Assembly (NCBI GenBank): GCA_029891385.1
Contig: CM057227.1
Span: 60,513,567-60,577,566, forward strand
Source: Erythroxylum novogranatense
Taxonomy: Eukaryota; Streptophyta; Magnoliopsida; Malpighiales; Erythroxylaceae
Direction: 5' to 3'
DNA length: 64,000 bases
Under the pieces are notes generated by a model, which ran no database searches, had not been told where the DNA came from, and saw only the letters and a program-made list of their open reading frames with translations. This document shows positions 45,948 through 58,597 of this stretch, in pieces. The position numbers were made by a program, and so were the translations under genes. Each line of letters opens with the position of its first letter. The stretch's first letter is position 1.

Positions 45948-48900
45948 TTAATTATTGATTTATTTATTTATTCGATTACTTTAATTACTCTTTATTTTGC
46001 TTTAATTGTTTTAATTGTATATATATATATATCTATACATTTTATTGAGTCTTGGAATTAGCAAGTATGATTGGGATTAGAATTTTGAAATTAAAATGAA
46101 GGATTAGAATTAATGTTGGAAAGAATAGGCGTTAGAGACTAATGGAATAAGAAGAAGGAGGAGAGCCCAAAAGTATTGCAAGAGAGCTATAAGGAGTATT
46201 GAAACTACGTAGTTTTGGAGCTAGGCTTTAAGTTGAGAGCAAATGAGTTAAGTGAATTAAAAAGGGAGAAGCAAGTGTCGTAAGAACCAAAGGAGAGTAA
46301 GCAAAAATGTGAGCCAAGGAGAAGGGGGATTCGGCCAAGAGGAAAAGGGAGAGCCGTAGGAAGCTTGAAGGGAGGAAGAAAGAAGAAGAAAAATAAGAGA
46401 AATAAGAGAAATCTACTTGTGGGAGGTAAGTTCCATCTTTGCTTATGCTAGATTCAAGAATGGGATGAAATGGAGGTTAGGGTTTGTGTAGGGTTTGAAG
46501 AAAGAAAGAAGAGAAGGTGAAATCAAGGGATTTTGGGATTTCGAAGTTAAGGTTTTGGTTATTATAGCATAGATGGCTTATGGGTAGGTTAGGTTTAAAT
46601 TTTATTTTTATCTTTGCTTGATTTATGAATGCTATGCCTTTCTTTTAGAATACATTCATTGAATGAAGTATGGTTTAATTGAAGGAAATCAAGAAAATCC
46701 CACTCAAGACAAGGAGGAAGGGCAATCTTGAATTCGGATTCCGACATTAGGTGGGTAACATTTTTATAGTTGTTGTGTAATGGGAAAATGCCCTATGTGT
46801 GCAATCTTTGTTAAATTGTGTGTATATTGAAAGTGTATTTCCTTTGATTTGAAAGAAAAGTATGAAACTATGATGATTGGATAGAATGAAAGAAGCATAA
46901 AATGCTATTCTTGTGTTTGAATATGTGAGCATAAATTGGTTGTGATTGGACGAGAGAGAACCTGTTTTCGTTAGTCTCGTGCACGATGACCCCCTAGCCT
47001 TCTCCTGGCTGCCTGCTTGAGGCCACAAGATCCTAAGAAGTCGGACTCGTCGTGTTTACGGTTAACATTAGTTTCTGTCGTGTTTAGGGAACTCTCGAGC
47101 CAATTGTGTGCATTTCATCATTTTTGGTGTTATTGATGCATAATACGTATTTTAACTGATAGAAGATTTCATGTTATGCTTTATGTGATGAGTTCGGTTA
47201 ATTGTGATTTATGTGATAAAGTTGGGTATTTATGCATAATATGTTGATTCCCAATGCTTTGGATTCTTGATTATGTGATATATGGTTCATTACTCGATGG
47301 CTATAAACGTGTTAGCCACTGAGCCGTGTTTTGCTCACCCCATTCTCCCTCCTCAGGTGCAAATTCAAGTTGAACGCTGAACCTTGCAAGGCATCGGGCA
47401 TAACTCCAAGAATCTTAGACACTTTTGTATTAAGTTAGTCACTAGCTTTTGGAATAACTTTATAAGCATATCGATCATTGAGCATCTCATATTTTGTATT
47501 TTGTACTTGACTCTTGATGAATAAGCCGATATGTAACTAAAGTCGTATGAACTTTTGTTATGTTTAAAAGAGAATGAGAGCTCTAGTACTTCTTCTTCAT
47601 GTGTTTGTGTTGAATTGCGATCTGTGTGTGATCTTGAAAAGGTATGTGTGTGAGTCTTTTAATTGTTGAGTTGTTGTTGAAATTTTGCTTGGGAGAACTC
47701 GCTAGAAATTTGCTAAGGTTTATGAAATGTTGAAATTCAACATGTGTTCATGTGGTCAATTTTGGATATATTGCATTCAGCCAAATTTTGGGTTGTTATA
47801 GGCTCTAATAGGATCATTTAGACTCCTTGAGGGTGTTAAAGTAGCTGTAGAGCTTTTCATGATGTATTATGAGCTATTTTAGGGTGTGCTAATTGGTAGA
47901 TATGAGTTATTAGAATTAAGTGCAGGTGCTGTCTAAATGGCAGGTTTTAATAGAGAGCTTTGAGTCCACTTTTGACCCTTATAGAGTTAGAAATTGGATC
48001 GTGATCTTCATAGAAGTTGTAGATCGTTCTTTTACCTTTCCATAGACATCAAGTTTGCTAAATTTGGAGTTCTGGGTCAAAAGTTATGGTATTTGCAAGT
48101 TCTGGTACTATTATGATCCCTTTGTCGATTGGTCTTGGAGTAAACTTTTGATCCCTTTAAAAGCGGAGCTTGGTCTTAGTTCCTTCTTGAAAATGGTAGA
48201 TATGTCTTTTAGCTTTCCAACGCCACAGACCTTGTCTAATTCAGAGCTTGGAGTCAAAAGTTATGAGTGTTAGAAGTTTGAAGGTCGGATTGGGTGCTGA
48301 CCGACCTCTGATGGCCGATCGACTTCTGTTGGCCCACCGATCTTCGTTCTGACCGAGCTTTGATTTTCTGGCCGAGCTCTGACCTCCCTCTGCTCTTTTG
48401 GTCATAACTTCTTCGTCCGACCTCTGATTAAGCTGATTTTTGAAGCGTTGGACTCCTAAGAAAATTTTCTATCTCTTCATGCCTAGTTGGTCAGTATTGT
48501 TATAAAATTGAAAAAGGTGGATTGAAACAAAGTAGGATGATCGGTTGATAATGTCTGACTATGCTTCACTAATTTGGTGATAACTTGAGCTATAGAGCTC
48601 CGTTTGAGGCTATTCTTATTCTGAATTAAACTAGAGACATAGATATACAAGTTATATGAAGGAGCCAAGCAACAATCTAGCCTCTAATACTTCCAATTTC
48701 TGACATGAAGTCGGTAGAGTGTTCAGTCGTGGCTATTTTCTTTAAGACAGTATTTTGGCCGTAACTTCTTCATTTCTAATCTAAAGTGAGCGTTTTCGAT
48801 GGCATTAGAACCGTTGAAATATGAGGAACAAATGTCCTTAAGAAGCCGATCCGAAATTCCTATTACAAGTCCCCCAAATTGTGGTCAGAAAGTTGTCGGT

Positions 48901-48959
48901 TTTGGGCCTTCTATGCTTGTGTGTTTTCGAATGTTGGGCCTCGGAGACGGGGTCCAACA
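45918..48959 (+). repeat. 3' LTR of the Tekay-like element (3042 bp)
   Basis: It starts TCTTGGGCTCTG (the G of the terminal TG is mutated to C) and ends GGTCCAACA. It matches the left LTR over its whole length. Confidence 0.94.
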
Positions 48960-48964
48960 CAGAA

Positions 48965-50088
48965 TATACCTCTTAACATTATTAATCAAGAAATGTCAAC
49001 ATGGTGACTCGTTTCGGATGGTACTAATTTATTTCATTGGGAGGAATGTGGCAAAATTGTCCCTACTAAAGGAATAAACAATGCAGAAAAATCTCCACTT
49101 CATATACTCTTGATTGTATGCCTTCCATAGCCGATCTTCTGCTTCAAAGTGTTTAGTATCATCTGAACAATGTCATTTCCCTTATTATGTTCATTTCATT
49201 TCCTTTTACGAAGCTATTATATATATTCACATTTGATGGTATATACTACATGTTGTTTTAAGCTTCCTTGAATCTCAAAGATGACATGTATGCCTATGAA
49301 GGTGGAAGCGATGTCATAATGGTCCGTAAAGGATTAGGGAAATTGGTTGTTTTGGAAAATTTGTCAATCCCACAGACTTCATCTGGACATTCAAGTGTGC
49401 ATTTCACTCCAAATTTGGTTCGTTTAACATTTTACTAATCTAACAATATCTAAGTTCTATACTGATTATGTTTTAGGTAATCTATTCCGTACGTGCAATT
49501 CTTCTAGAGAGTTTGCCTTCCATACTAAATCTAGCAACTCATTCACTGTCACCTAAGGGAAGAACTATCACTGTTTCAATTGCTAGTACACCTAAGGGAA
49601 GAACTATCACTGTTTCAAACCCTATTTAAAAACCCTAGTTAGCCCTACACCTAAGGGAAGAACTATCACTGTTTCAATTGGTGCCTTCAAACATGTAAGG
49701 ACCCTTCTTGGGAATCCAAACATTGGGGACTCATTTACCTTGACCGACTCTCATGTCACTTGGAATCCAAAAAAATAATTATATCATTATCATTTATCGA
49801 TGCAATAAACTGGACTTAGCTTTAAAGTTGATTTATTATTGTATCTGTAAGAATTTGTCAAACAACCTCTTTACTAGTTAGGGGTCAAGCTACGTACTAT
49901 TGAGTATAGACTATTATTGTTCTTATTCTATGACTGTAATAATTGTTAACCTTCTAATTCAAAGTTTGTACTTGATTATTATATTCAACAAATCACCTTA
50001 TCTTGTTTTCAAAATATTATGTAAAATATTGAATTCAAATTCTTATATTTCTAAAAAATTCAATAAAAAATACATTTCAAGTTGAAAT
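48965..50088 (+). other. CACTA-2 spacer between the two transposase genes, with unassigned coding-like pieces
   Basis: A frame at about 49263-49425 reads DDMYAYEGGSDVIMVRKGLG and SIPQTSSGHSSVHFTPNL without a stop, and a later piece reads FTLTDSHVTWNPKK before a stop near 49779. A three-copy 30-bp repeat lies between them. I do not recognise a family. It could be a captured gene fragment or decayed CACTA sequence. The last 120 bp resemble the spacer after TNP2. Confidence 0.35.
49551..49680 (+). repeat. Three copies of a 30-bp repeat
   Basis: The unit CACCTAAGGGAAGAACTATC followed by ACTGTTTCAA begins at about 49551, 49589 and 49650. Spacers between copies differ in length, so this is a dispersed local repeat and not a strict tandem. 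Confidence 0.85.
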
Positions 50089-50949
50089 ATGCCACCAAAG
50101 AGACAGTGATATAATGCGACCCAGGTTTAGACAACGATTCTGAGGTACTTACTGTCAAGGTGAACCATCACACTCTGTAGTTACAACTGAATCACCTCCT
50201 CTCCCTCCACCTACTATAGTTGTAGATGACGCATCACCTGATGTTCCTGATGCTACACCATCCACCACTCCAACATCATCCACTACCCCTATAGCGGATG
50301 AAGTAGATGGTCGCTGGTCTGGAGTTGAAGGACTTGATGAAAAAACTTACATAAAAATTGTCAATAATTTGTAAGTGAAATTACATGAAACATTATATGT
50401 TTATAATTAAGTTATAGGTTTAAATTTTTGCAAATAGTATAAAATTATTTGTTTTTATTTTAGGTTGATTCCGTCTGGACCGTGCTCTAGAAACACGAAA
50501 TCTAAATTAAAAAAAAAGATTGATCTTGAGGGTTGCGTATGAAAGAATATCTCTCATGCCACAACGACATTTTACTTTCAGGAGTTTGAGGTATAATAAA
50601 AAATTATTTTTCTTTTTTAATTGATTTGTATATATTAATTAGATAAATATTATTACATTATAAGTATTCATCGAATTTTTCCTTTTATTTTAGAAAGATT
50701 TTTTTTTGGATTATGAATTTGATGCGATTATACATAAAGTCTGGGAGAGATGACACGTACACGTTATCATGGCTTTATTGGTGCGATACAGGCTGGTGTA
50801 CAACCGCTTTATATTTTTTAGCAAATGTGGAGACGTTGGCAGCAGTATTGGACATCACTTGAAACAAAGTCTATTTCAGAGCGTAACTTGAGCAATAAAC
50901 ATAGGGGACTCGGGGGAGAGAGTCTTCCTATATATACGGGAGCATCTAT

Positions 50950-52765
50950 TGTAGGAAAATTCCGGTGCGTGCATCACATACACACGGTACAGAAAAACAA
51001 AAAAAAATTATTCCGGGACGTTCCCGAAGTCCAGGATCTATGTGTCTATACAAAGAGGTACAATAATTCTCAAACCACAATGACCAAAGGAGTCTGTCTC
51101 TAACGGTATCCACGCAGAGATCGAAAAACCTAACCGAATCAAACCCTTTGATCCGGAAATAGCTAGAATAAAGAAGAGAGTGCTAGCTCTTACCTTATTC
51201 TTGGAGAGCACAAGATGATGAAGCTTGAAGAAAGATGATGAAGCTTGAAGAAAGATGATGAAGAGAGGAGAGCTTTGGATTTAAAACCTTTTCTAAACCT
51301 TTTAACTTGTTAAAGGCTCTCTATATAATTCACGACCATCTACCTTCCTTTAGCATTTTTTTTCTTTTATTCATCTTGTCCTTTTCATTTAAAGCCATTA
51401 AATGATACTTTTGACAAGGCTAAAAGACATTAAATGAAATTTTTGACAAAGCTTCTCATCCTTCCACGTAAATTATATATATATATATTAACTAATTAAT
51501 ATATATATATAAATACTGAGGTGGTCCATCACACTGGGGTCGGTCCTACCGGGTCCCGGTATGGAAAAAACACCGAAGACCTGTTTCAGCAATATCGATG
51601 TCGCGATCTCATCGGGACATATCCCAATCTCATCGGGATCCATTTGGTTTTATTTCTCTCCATATAATGAATCTCTATCCAAAACTATTTTACGAATTCT
51701 CCGAGTTACTCTTATGCGTGTGACCCATTAGGTTCCCGGTTATGTTGGCCACTTAGATTGACACTTAATCCAAGCAAGTCATGAGCGGTGTCTAGCAACA
51801 CATCATGACCCCCAATTGACCGGAAAGTAATTGGTTTGACGACTGAAGCCATGCTCACCACGAGCCATATCACGAACCCTCCCATAGACAATTACTGTGC
51901 AATTTGTCCTTTCACCATGTTATACCCCACTTGGTTATGAGTATGGGCAAAGTGTCAACTCTTACTAGACTGACTACATCAAATCTAGTCCAAGTGATAT
52001 CAGTTCTCGTCCTGGGACTCATTACTTTATATTTCAATGAAGGCATTCTTCATGACAAATGTACTCCGGCCAGAGATTTCCAAGTAATGACCCTGACAAG
52101 AGGCCATGGGTATCATCTTCTGCTATCACAGAAGTGGTGAATCCTCTATTGGCTACTCAATTACCTTCGAATACCTCAAGCTGTACCTAATCACCATCCT
52201 ATGAGTGACCTCAGTAAGGCAACAAGGAATGGAGTCAAAGCATAGAATCAGTATCCAAGATATCCTTGAGTACCTCAAGTCTAAGGATACTTATACCATT
52301 GCTATGATGAGATCATCACTGACATTAGAATAGGACATCCATGTGATGATCTCATAGTAGGTCATCCAATGAACTTACTACCTCTAGTAAGCATTCACAT
52401 CTCAAACCTAAACATCTCATATTTACAGTTTCTGAGATCCACTACTTGATCAATTCAAGGAGCTTGACATGTGCTAGTCTCTCCGGATTAACGATGTCCA
52501 GCCAAAGAATCCTATGACTAGGATAATTTAGATACTGACATAATTGCACATGATAGGAATCTCAGTAGTATGATCACATCACAATTTCCTTCATGCTATG
52601 TCATATATCATGGACTTCATTAATTTGTTTATAGATCAATATCAATTCATAAATAATGAACACCAAATTAATGAAATATGCCTTTCTTTATTTATTTATA
52701 AAGTTTGTACACAACTTTGTACAAAATGCGCTAAAGGCGATTGCCTTTAGGGCACTACTCTAACA
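50950..52765 (-). repeat. 3' LTR of Angela-2 (1816 bp)
   Basis: The plus-strand ends are TGTAGGAAAATTCCGG and GGCACTACTCTAACA. This is the full-length LTR of the pair. It contains two tandem GATGATGAAGCTTGAAGAAA units near 51210-51260. Confidence 0.93.
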
Positions 52766-52781
52766 AAATCTCCCACTTGAC

Positions 52782-55700
52782 CTAAAGTCAATCGCCTTGA
52801 TATCTAATACCATAGGCGAGTACATGAGAATCAAAGCTCTTCTGTGATAATGGCTTTGTCAACTGATCATCAATATTTTGCTTGGTGGGAATTCTCTCTA
52901 TCTAGACATCACCTCGACCAATGATCTCCCTAATCAGATGATATCTGCAGAGTACGTGTTTGGATCGTTGATGAGACCTTGGTTCCTTCGCCTGCGCAAT
53001 AGCTCCATTGTTGTCACAATACAACTGTATGGGCCCATCATAGCTAGGAACCACACCAAGTTCAGAAATAAATTTCTTGATCCAAACCGCCTTTCTCAAG
53101 GTCTGAAGCGGCAATGTACTCTGCCTCGGTTGTTGAATCGACAGTTGTCTCTTGTTTGGAACTCTTCCAATTGACCGCCTACTGCTCAAAGGTGAATATA
53201 TAACCTGATTGGGATTTAGATCATCCTTATCAGATTGAAAACTAGCATCTGTATGCCCGCTCACTTTTAGATTTTCATCTCCATATTTTAAGAAAACAAC
53301 CTTAGTTCTTCGCAAGTACTTGAGGATATTCTTGACAGCCACCCAGTGAACCTCACCAGGATTCGATTGGTATCTGCTCGTAACAATTAGAGCATATGAT
53401 ACATCGGGTCTCGTACATAGCATAGCATACATGATAGATCCTACTGCAGATGCACACGGGATCATATTCATGCGCATCCTCTCATCTTGTGTCTTAGGAC
53501 ACATAGATTTTGAGAGTGTTATCCCATGCGTCATGGGAAGGTACCCTCTCTTAGACTGCTCCATGCTAAACCTCTTTAGCATCTTGTCTATGTACGTTGA
53601 TTGTGAAAGACCAAGCAATCTTTTTGATCTATCTTTATAGATCTTTATCCCAAGGATATAAGTTGTTTCACCAAGATCTTTCATGGCAAATTGTTTGGAT
53701 AACCAAATCTTCATAGATTGTAGCATAGAGACATCGTTTCCTAGTAATAATATGTCATCTACATATAGCACAAGGAATACGATTGCAGTCCCACTAACCG
53801 TCTTATACACACGGTGTTCGTCCGGATTTTGTGAGAAACCAAACTCTTTGACTACCTCTTCGAAACGGATATTCCAACTCCTGGATGCTTGTTTCAATCC
53901 ATAAATGGATTTCTGAAGCTTGCATACCTTTTCACCATCATAGAAGGTGAAACCCTCTGGTTGTGTCATATACACATCCTCAGCTACATTTCTATTTAGG
54001 AAAGCTGTCTTCACATCCATTTGCCATATCTCATAATCATAATGAGTGGCAATGGCTAGGAGTATCCTAATGGATTTAAGCATTGCTACTGGGCTGAAGG
54101 TCTCGTCGTAGTCAATTTCTTGTCTTTGACGAAAACCTTTAGCCACAAGCCTTGCTTTATAGGTAATCACATTACCATCCATGTGGGTTTTCTTTTTTAC
54201 ACCCCATGGGTTTTATTCCTTCGGTTGCCTCAACCAAAGTCCATACTTAGTTTTCATACATGGAATCCATTTCTGCCTTCATGGCACGAAGCCATTTCTC
54301 AAACTCTGAACTCTTCAAAACCTCTTCATAGGTAGTAGGCTCATTATCTTCTATGAGCAATACGTCATTCTGTTCACTCACGAGAAACCCATATCTCTCA
54401 GGAACAGAGCGTATCCTACGTGATCTACAAACTTCTTGTGTTGAAGAAGGTTGAACTGTTACTTCATCTGTATGAGTCACGATTTGAGTTCGAGCGATTG
54501 ATCTGCGTCTGTTGAGCATCTTGAACTTCTTCAAGTTCAATTTTGCTCCCACTGTCTTCTTGTAAAAGAAACTCTTTCTCTAAAAAGACAACATGCTTTG
54601 AAACAAACACCTTTTGTTTCTCAGCAAGGTAGAATTGATATCCCATTGTTTCTTTAGGATATCCTACAAACAAACATTTGTCAGACTTTGCATCAAGTTT
54701 ATCTGACTGTATCCGCTTCACATAAGCAGGACAACCCCAAACTTTCAAATGAGTAATATAGGGTCTTTTGTTAGTCCACATCTCATATGGAGTAACATCA
54801 ACTGTCTTTGATGGAACTCTGTTTAACAAATAAACAGTTGTCTCGAGTGCATACCCCCAAAAGGATTTTAGTAACTCTGCAAAGCCCATCATTCACCGTA
54901 CCATGTCTAACAAGGTTCGATTTTTTCTTTCATCCACACCATTATGCTGTGGTGTGTTAGGTGGAGTCCATTGAGATAAAATCCCATTATCTTTGAGATA
55001 ATCTAAAAATTGTTGGTCTAAGTATTCCCCACCACGATCGGATCGTAATGTCTTGATACATTTCCTAAGTTGGTTTTCTACTTCATTTCTGAATTGTTTG
55101 AACTTTTCAAATGCTTTAGATTTGCATCTCATCAAATACAGGTACCCATATAGAGAATAATCATCGATAAAGGTAATGAAGTAAAGACAACCACTTCTAG
55201 CATGGATGGACATCCGTCCACATACATCTGAATGTATTAGGTCTAATACTCCAGTCGCTCGTTCACCTTTCCCTTAAAAGGTAACTTAGTCATCTTGCCT
55301 AATAAACAAGATTCACATGTGTCATATGATTCATAATCAAATGACCCTAAACGACCACTTTTATGGAGCTTAGCTATGCGTCTCTCATTTATATGGCCAA
55401 GGCGACAATGCCATAACTAAGTTGATTTTAAATTATCTCTTTTACGTCTTTTCGTGTCATTGACATTCATAATTGGATGTGACATATCTAATATATAAAT
55501 TCCATTGCATAATGTACCAGTACCATAAAGCATTCCATTTAAACTAATAGAACAACCATTGCTATTAAAAGTCAAATGGAAACCAGCTCTATTTAAACAA
55601 GAAACAGACAATATGTTCTTTGTTAAAACAGGTACAAAATAACATTCATCCAGTTTAATTACAAGCCCACAGGGGAGTGACAAAAAATAAGTGCCTACGG

Positions 55701-56700
55701 CTAATGCAGCAATTCTTGCTCCATTTCCTACACGCAGGTCTAGTTCTCCCTTCATGAGCTGTCTACTATCCCTAAGGCCTTGCATATCATTGCATATGTG
55801 TGAACCACAACCAGTATCTAATACCCATATGTTATCATCAGAAACAGTATTAACCTCAATGACAAATATACCTGAAGGAGCCGAGGCATCTGATGCCTTC
55901 TTTTGCTTCAAGGATTCCAGATAGACTTTACAGTTTTGCCTCCAGTGGCCAGTCTTGCCATAATGGAAGCAAGTTCCTTTTGGTGCAGTTTCTTTGGTTT
56001 TCTTTTTGGTTGCACTTCCTTTTGGTTTCTTAGACTTTTTCTTCTTTAGGTTTTTTTTCTTTGAACCAGAAGAAGAAGAGTCCACTACAAGAACTGGCTT
56101 GCTATCCTTCTTGATAGATTGCTCTGCTGTCTTGAGCAGATTGATCAACTTAGGGATTGTCATGGATATTTGGTTCATCTAGTTTAACACAAACTGTAAA
56201 TAACTATCAGACAATCCAACCAAAATTAAGTCAACACTTAATTCATAATCCATAACAAAACCTAAGATGGCCAACCTCTCAATATACCCATTCATCTTTA
56301 GTGCATACTGCACTGCAGATGTCCCCGGAGTCATCTTAGTCGTGAAGAGCAGTCTTGAGGTCTCGAACCTTTCAGACCGAGCTTGCTCATCAAAAAACTC
56401 TCTAAGATGAAACATTATGGTATTAGCATCCATAGACTTATGCTACTTCTGCAGCTCTGGTGACATAGAGGAGAGCATAATACAGGCAGCCATGTCACTA
56501 TCTTTGATATGCTTACGATATACTTTCTGATCCTCATCAGAAGCATCAACAGCAGGTGGATCAGGAAGTGGAACATCTAGGAGATAGCTTAACTCCTCAG
56601 ATCTGAGAACAATTCTCAGATTTCTCAGCCAATCAAGAAAGTTGGGTCCAGTTAATTTATTAGACTCCATAAGTGAGCGCAAATTCACACTAGAAGACAT
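52782..56700 (-). pseudogene. Angela-2 gag-pol polyprotein, few but disabling lesions
   Basis: Gag starts at the ATG read from 56700 (MSSSVNLRSLMESNKLTGPN). The zinc knuckle near 55960 reads CFHYGKTGHWRQNC, with Tyr in place of the second Cys. The protease motif is WVLDTGCGSHICND (about 55835). The integrase core runs from 55213 to about 54600 with [17 protein letters not shown] and RNase H occupy 54182-52902, with YVDDILLLGND and the ending RYHLIREIIGRGDV. Stops seen are a TAG after LQK at about 56445, a TAG near 56179, a break near 55415 and a TAG at 52902-52904. The natural end is at 52782-52784. A small frameshifted patch lies at about 53165-53215. Confidence 0.9.
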
Positions 56701-58582
56701 CTTCAATAAACCTAAAGGGAAAGAGAGAAAGAATGTTAGAATATTAATACATGCATGATCATAAGGACTTGCATGACATACATATGGCTTCCACTAGTTT
56801 CAAAGAATCCTTAACCCTCACTACGAATCCAAGAAACATTATGACAAAGTGTCCTAGTCGGTCGATATCCGACATTACTAAAGATGGCCTTGGGTTTACC
56901 CAACAAGCCACCTTAGGTCAATCGGTAGGTATCGGTCATATCAATTGCATCATAGATGCAACTATCGACTAGTGCTATCAACTCGTGATTTATGCACAAA
57001 CATTCGGTTATCAACTCTTGATACGCGTACATCTGATGTACGCTACCCAATTGTGCCTCTGTCTACGTTGACCTTGAGTTTACTCAACAAATCAACGCTT
57101 CTAGTGAAAACTGACTCATTAATCTGAAAATCTTATTTCCATGGTTCGAACATATCCTGATAGAGCGAGCTTGGGTTTACCCAACAACTCTAACTCTAAA
57201 AGAACTTTGGTTCTCCCCATATTAACGGAAGGCGTTAGTTTTCATATTATGTGTGAGGGATTTCATACTTTGGTCTCATCTAAGCCGTAGGATTATAGTA
57301 ACAATGACTATATGGAATGATTTTGGGCATCTCATCAAACACATTGAATCTATACCTATAATCATCCATCATCCCACCTAACCAATCCTAGCATGCATTC
57401 TTTAATGCAATCATCTCATAGCATGCATCTACAACTTTGACATTCGATTCAACTCTTGAACCGAATTGCTTTCTAATGTTAGCATCGACTAATTTCTCAA
57501 TCCGTATGTTTTCAATTCTAATTCACAATACCAATATACCAAGTGTAATATCCTCTCCTTTGATGTACCAATGAAACACTAATTGTAGCATGCTTGCCAT
57601 ACATAGTCATACTAGACATGAAATACTCGAAATAGATTAATACACTATTATTCTCTTAGATTTCCAAATGATTTGAGAACATCAAACCATCACCCTAAGT
57701 ATCTCTAGGTAGTCTCCACTTCATCAAGACTACTTCGGCACTTGTCACATAACTTGTGACAGCCAAAACAATCAAGACAATATAATATACTAACGAGACG
57801 TTAATGTGACATATTTGACATCCGAAAATTTTTGGAAACCAATTTCAAGTAACTCAGTTTGGCATGCATACAAAATCAATGTAACATATTTCTAATCACA
57901 TTAAAAATGATCCAAGGCATTGGAACCGAAAAACACACAAGCAATATTCCAAACAAATCAGTTCCAGCAACTTTCTCAAAATTGCCAAGTTCTGTCTTTT
58001 GCTTGAAAAAATCATTGAAACAATTTCAATAAATGCTGAGAAAATTACAGAGGCTACAACATGTTCACAAAATGCTCCATGAATATTTTCAGAATTTATT
58101 TCCAATAAAACTCAACCAACCTCAGCAATTAAGCCAACCTAAAATCTGTGTTCCTCAACACAGACATTCCCAGCAGCACACAAGAAATTCTCAAATAAAT
58201 ACTCAATCACCTAGAAAACATTTTTCCATCTTCATAGACATTTATAAACATATTAGAGACATTTTGGTGAAAGAAAATCCCAAAAATAATTTTTATATAT
58301 TTTATTCTCGAATTTACAAGCATGCCTGTTCATGGAATGTGCACAAACACAGCAACTAGAACATTAGGGAATAAATTAGCAAAACCATATCAAATCACAT
58401 TGATAAATTTTTTATTTCCACATACATATTCAGCAACATCTCATGAGCAAATATGGGCAAGAAAATTTCAAAAAAAAGATTTCTACACTGATTTCGAATT
58501 CAACACATTCAACATTCACAATCATCACAACCAATAGGCATCATCAATCTTATTATGATTTCTTCTTTATATACGACACAAG
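56701..58582 (-). other. Untranslated leader of Angela-2
   Basis: It is 1.9 kb and aligns with most of the Angela-1 leader, including one copy of the GATATCCGACATTACTAAA block, but lacks the GTCGAC repeat block. Confidence 0.6.
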
Positions 58583-58596
58583 TGGCTCTGATACCA
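58583..58596 (-). other. Primer-binding site of Angela-2
   Basis: TGGCTCTGATACCA in plus-strand view, one base from the LTR, is identical to the Angela-1 site (initiator tRNA-Met). Confidence 0.85.
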
Positions 58597-58597
58597 C

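Larger units (their letters stand above)
37922..48959 (+). mobile_element. Complete Ty3/gypsy chromovirus, Tekay (Del)-like, with 3-kb LTRs
   Basis: LTRs at 37922-40987 and 45918-48959 are flanked by the 5-bp duplication CAGAA (37917-37921 and 48960-48964). The 11,038-bp element has a tRNA-Met-type primer-binding site after the left LTR and a polypurine tract before the right one. Its polyprotein order is gag, protease, RT, RNase H, integrase, chromodomain. Three-kilobase LTRs together with a chromodomain are typical of the Tekay/Del clade. Stops in gag and pol show that it is non-autonomous now. It lies in the spacer between the two CACTA-2 genes. Confidence 0.95.

Noticed and set aside
46747..47028. 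Minus-strand open frames repeated in both Tekay LTRs (also 38745-38930)
   Set aside because: They repeat only because the LTRs are duplicates, and they show no protein motif.
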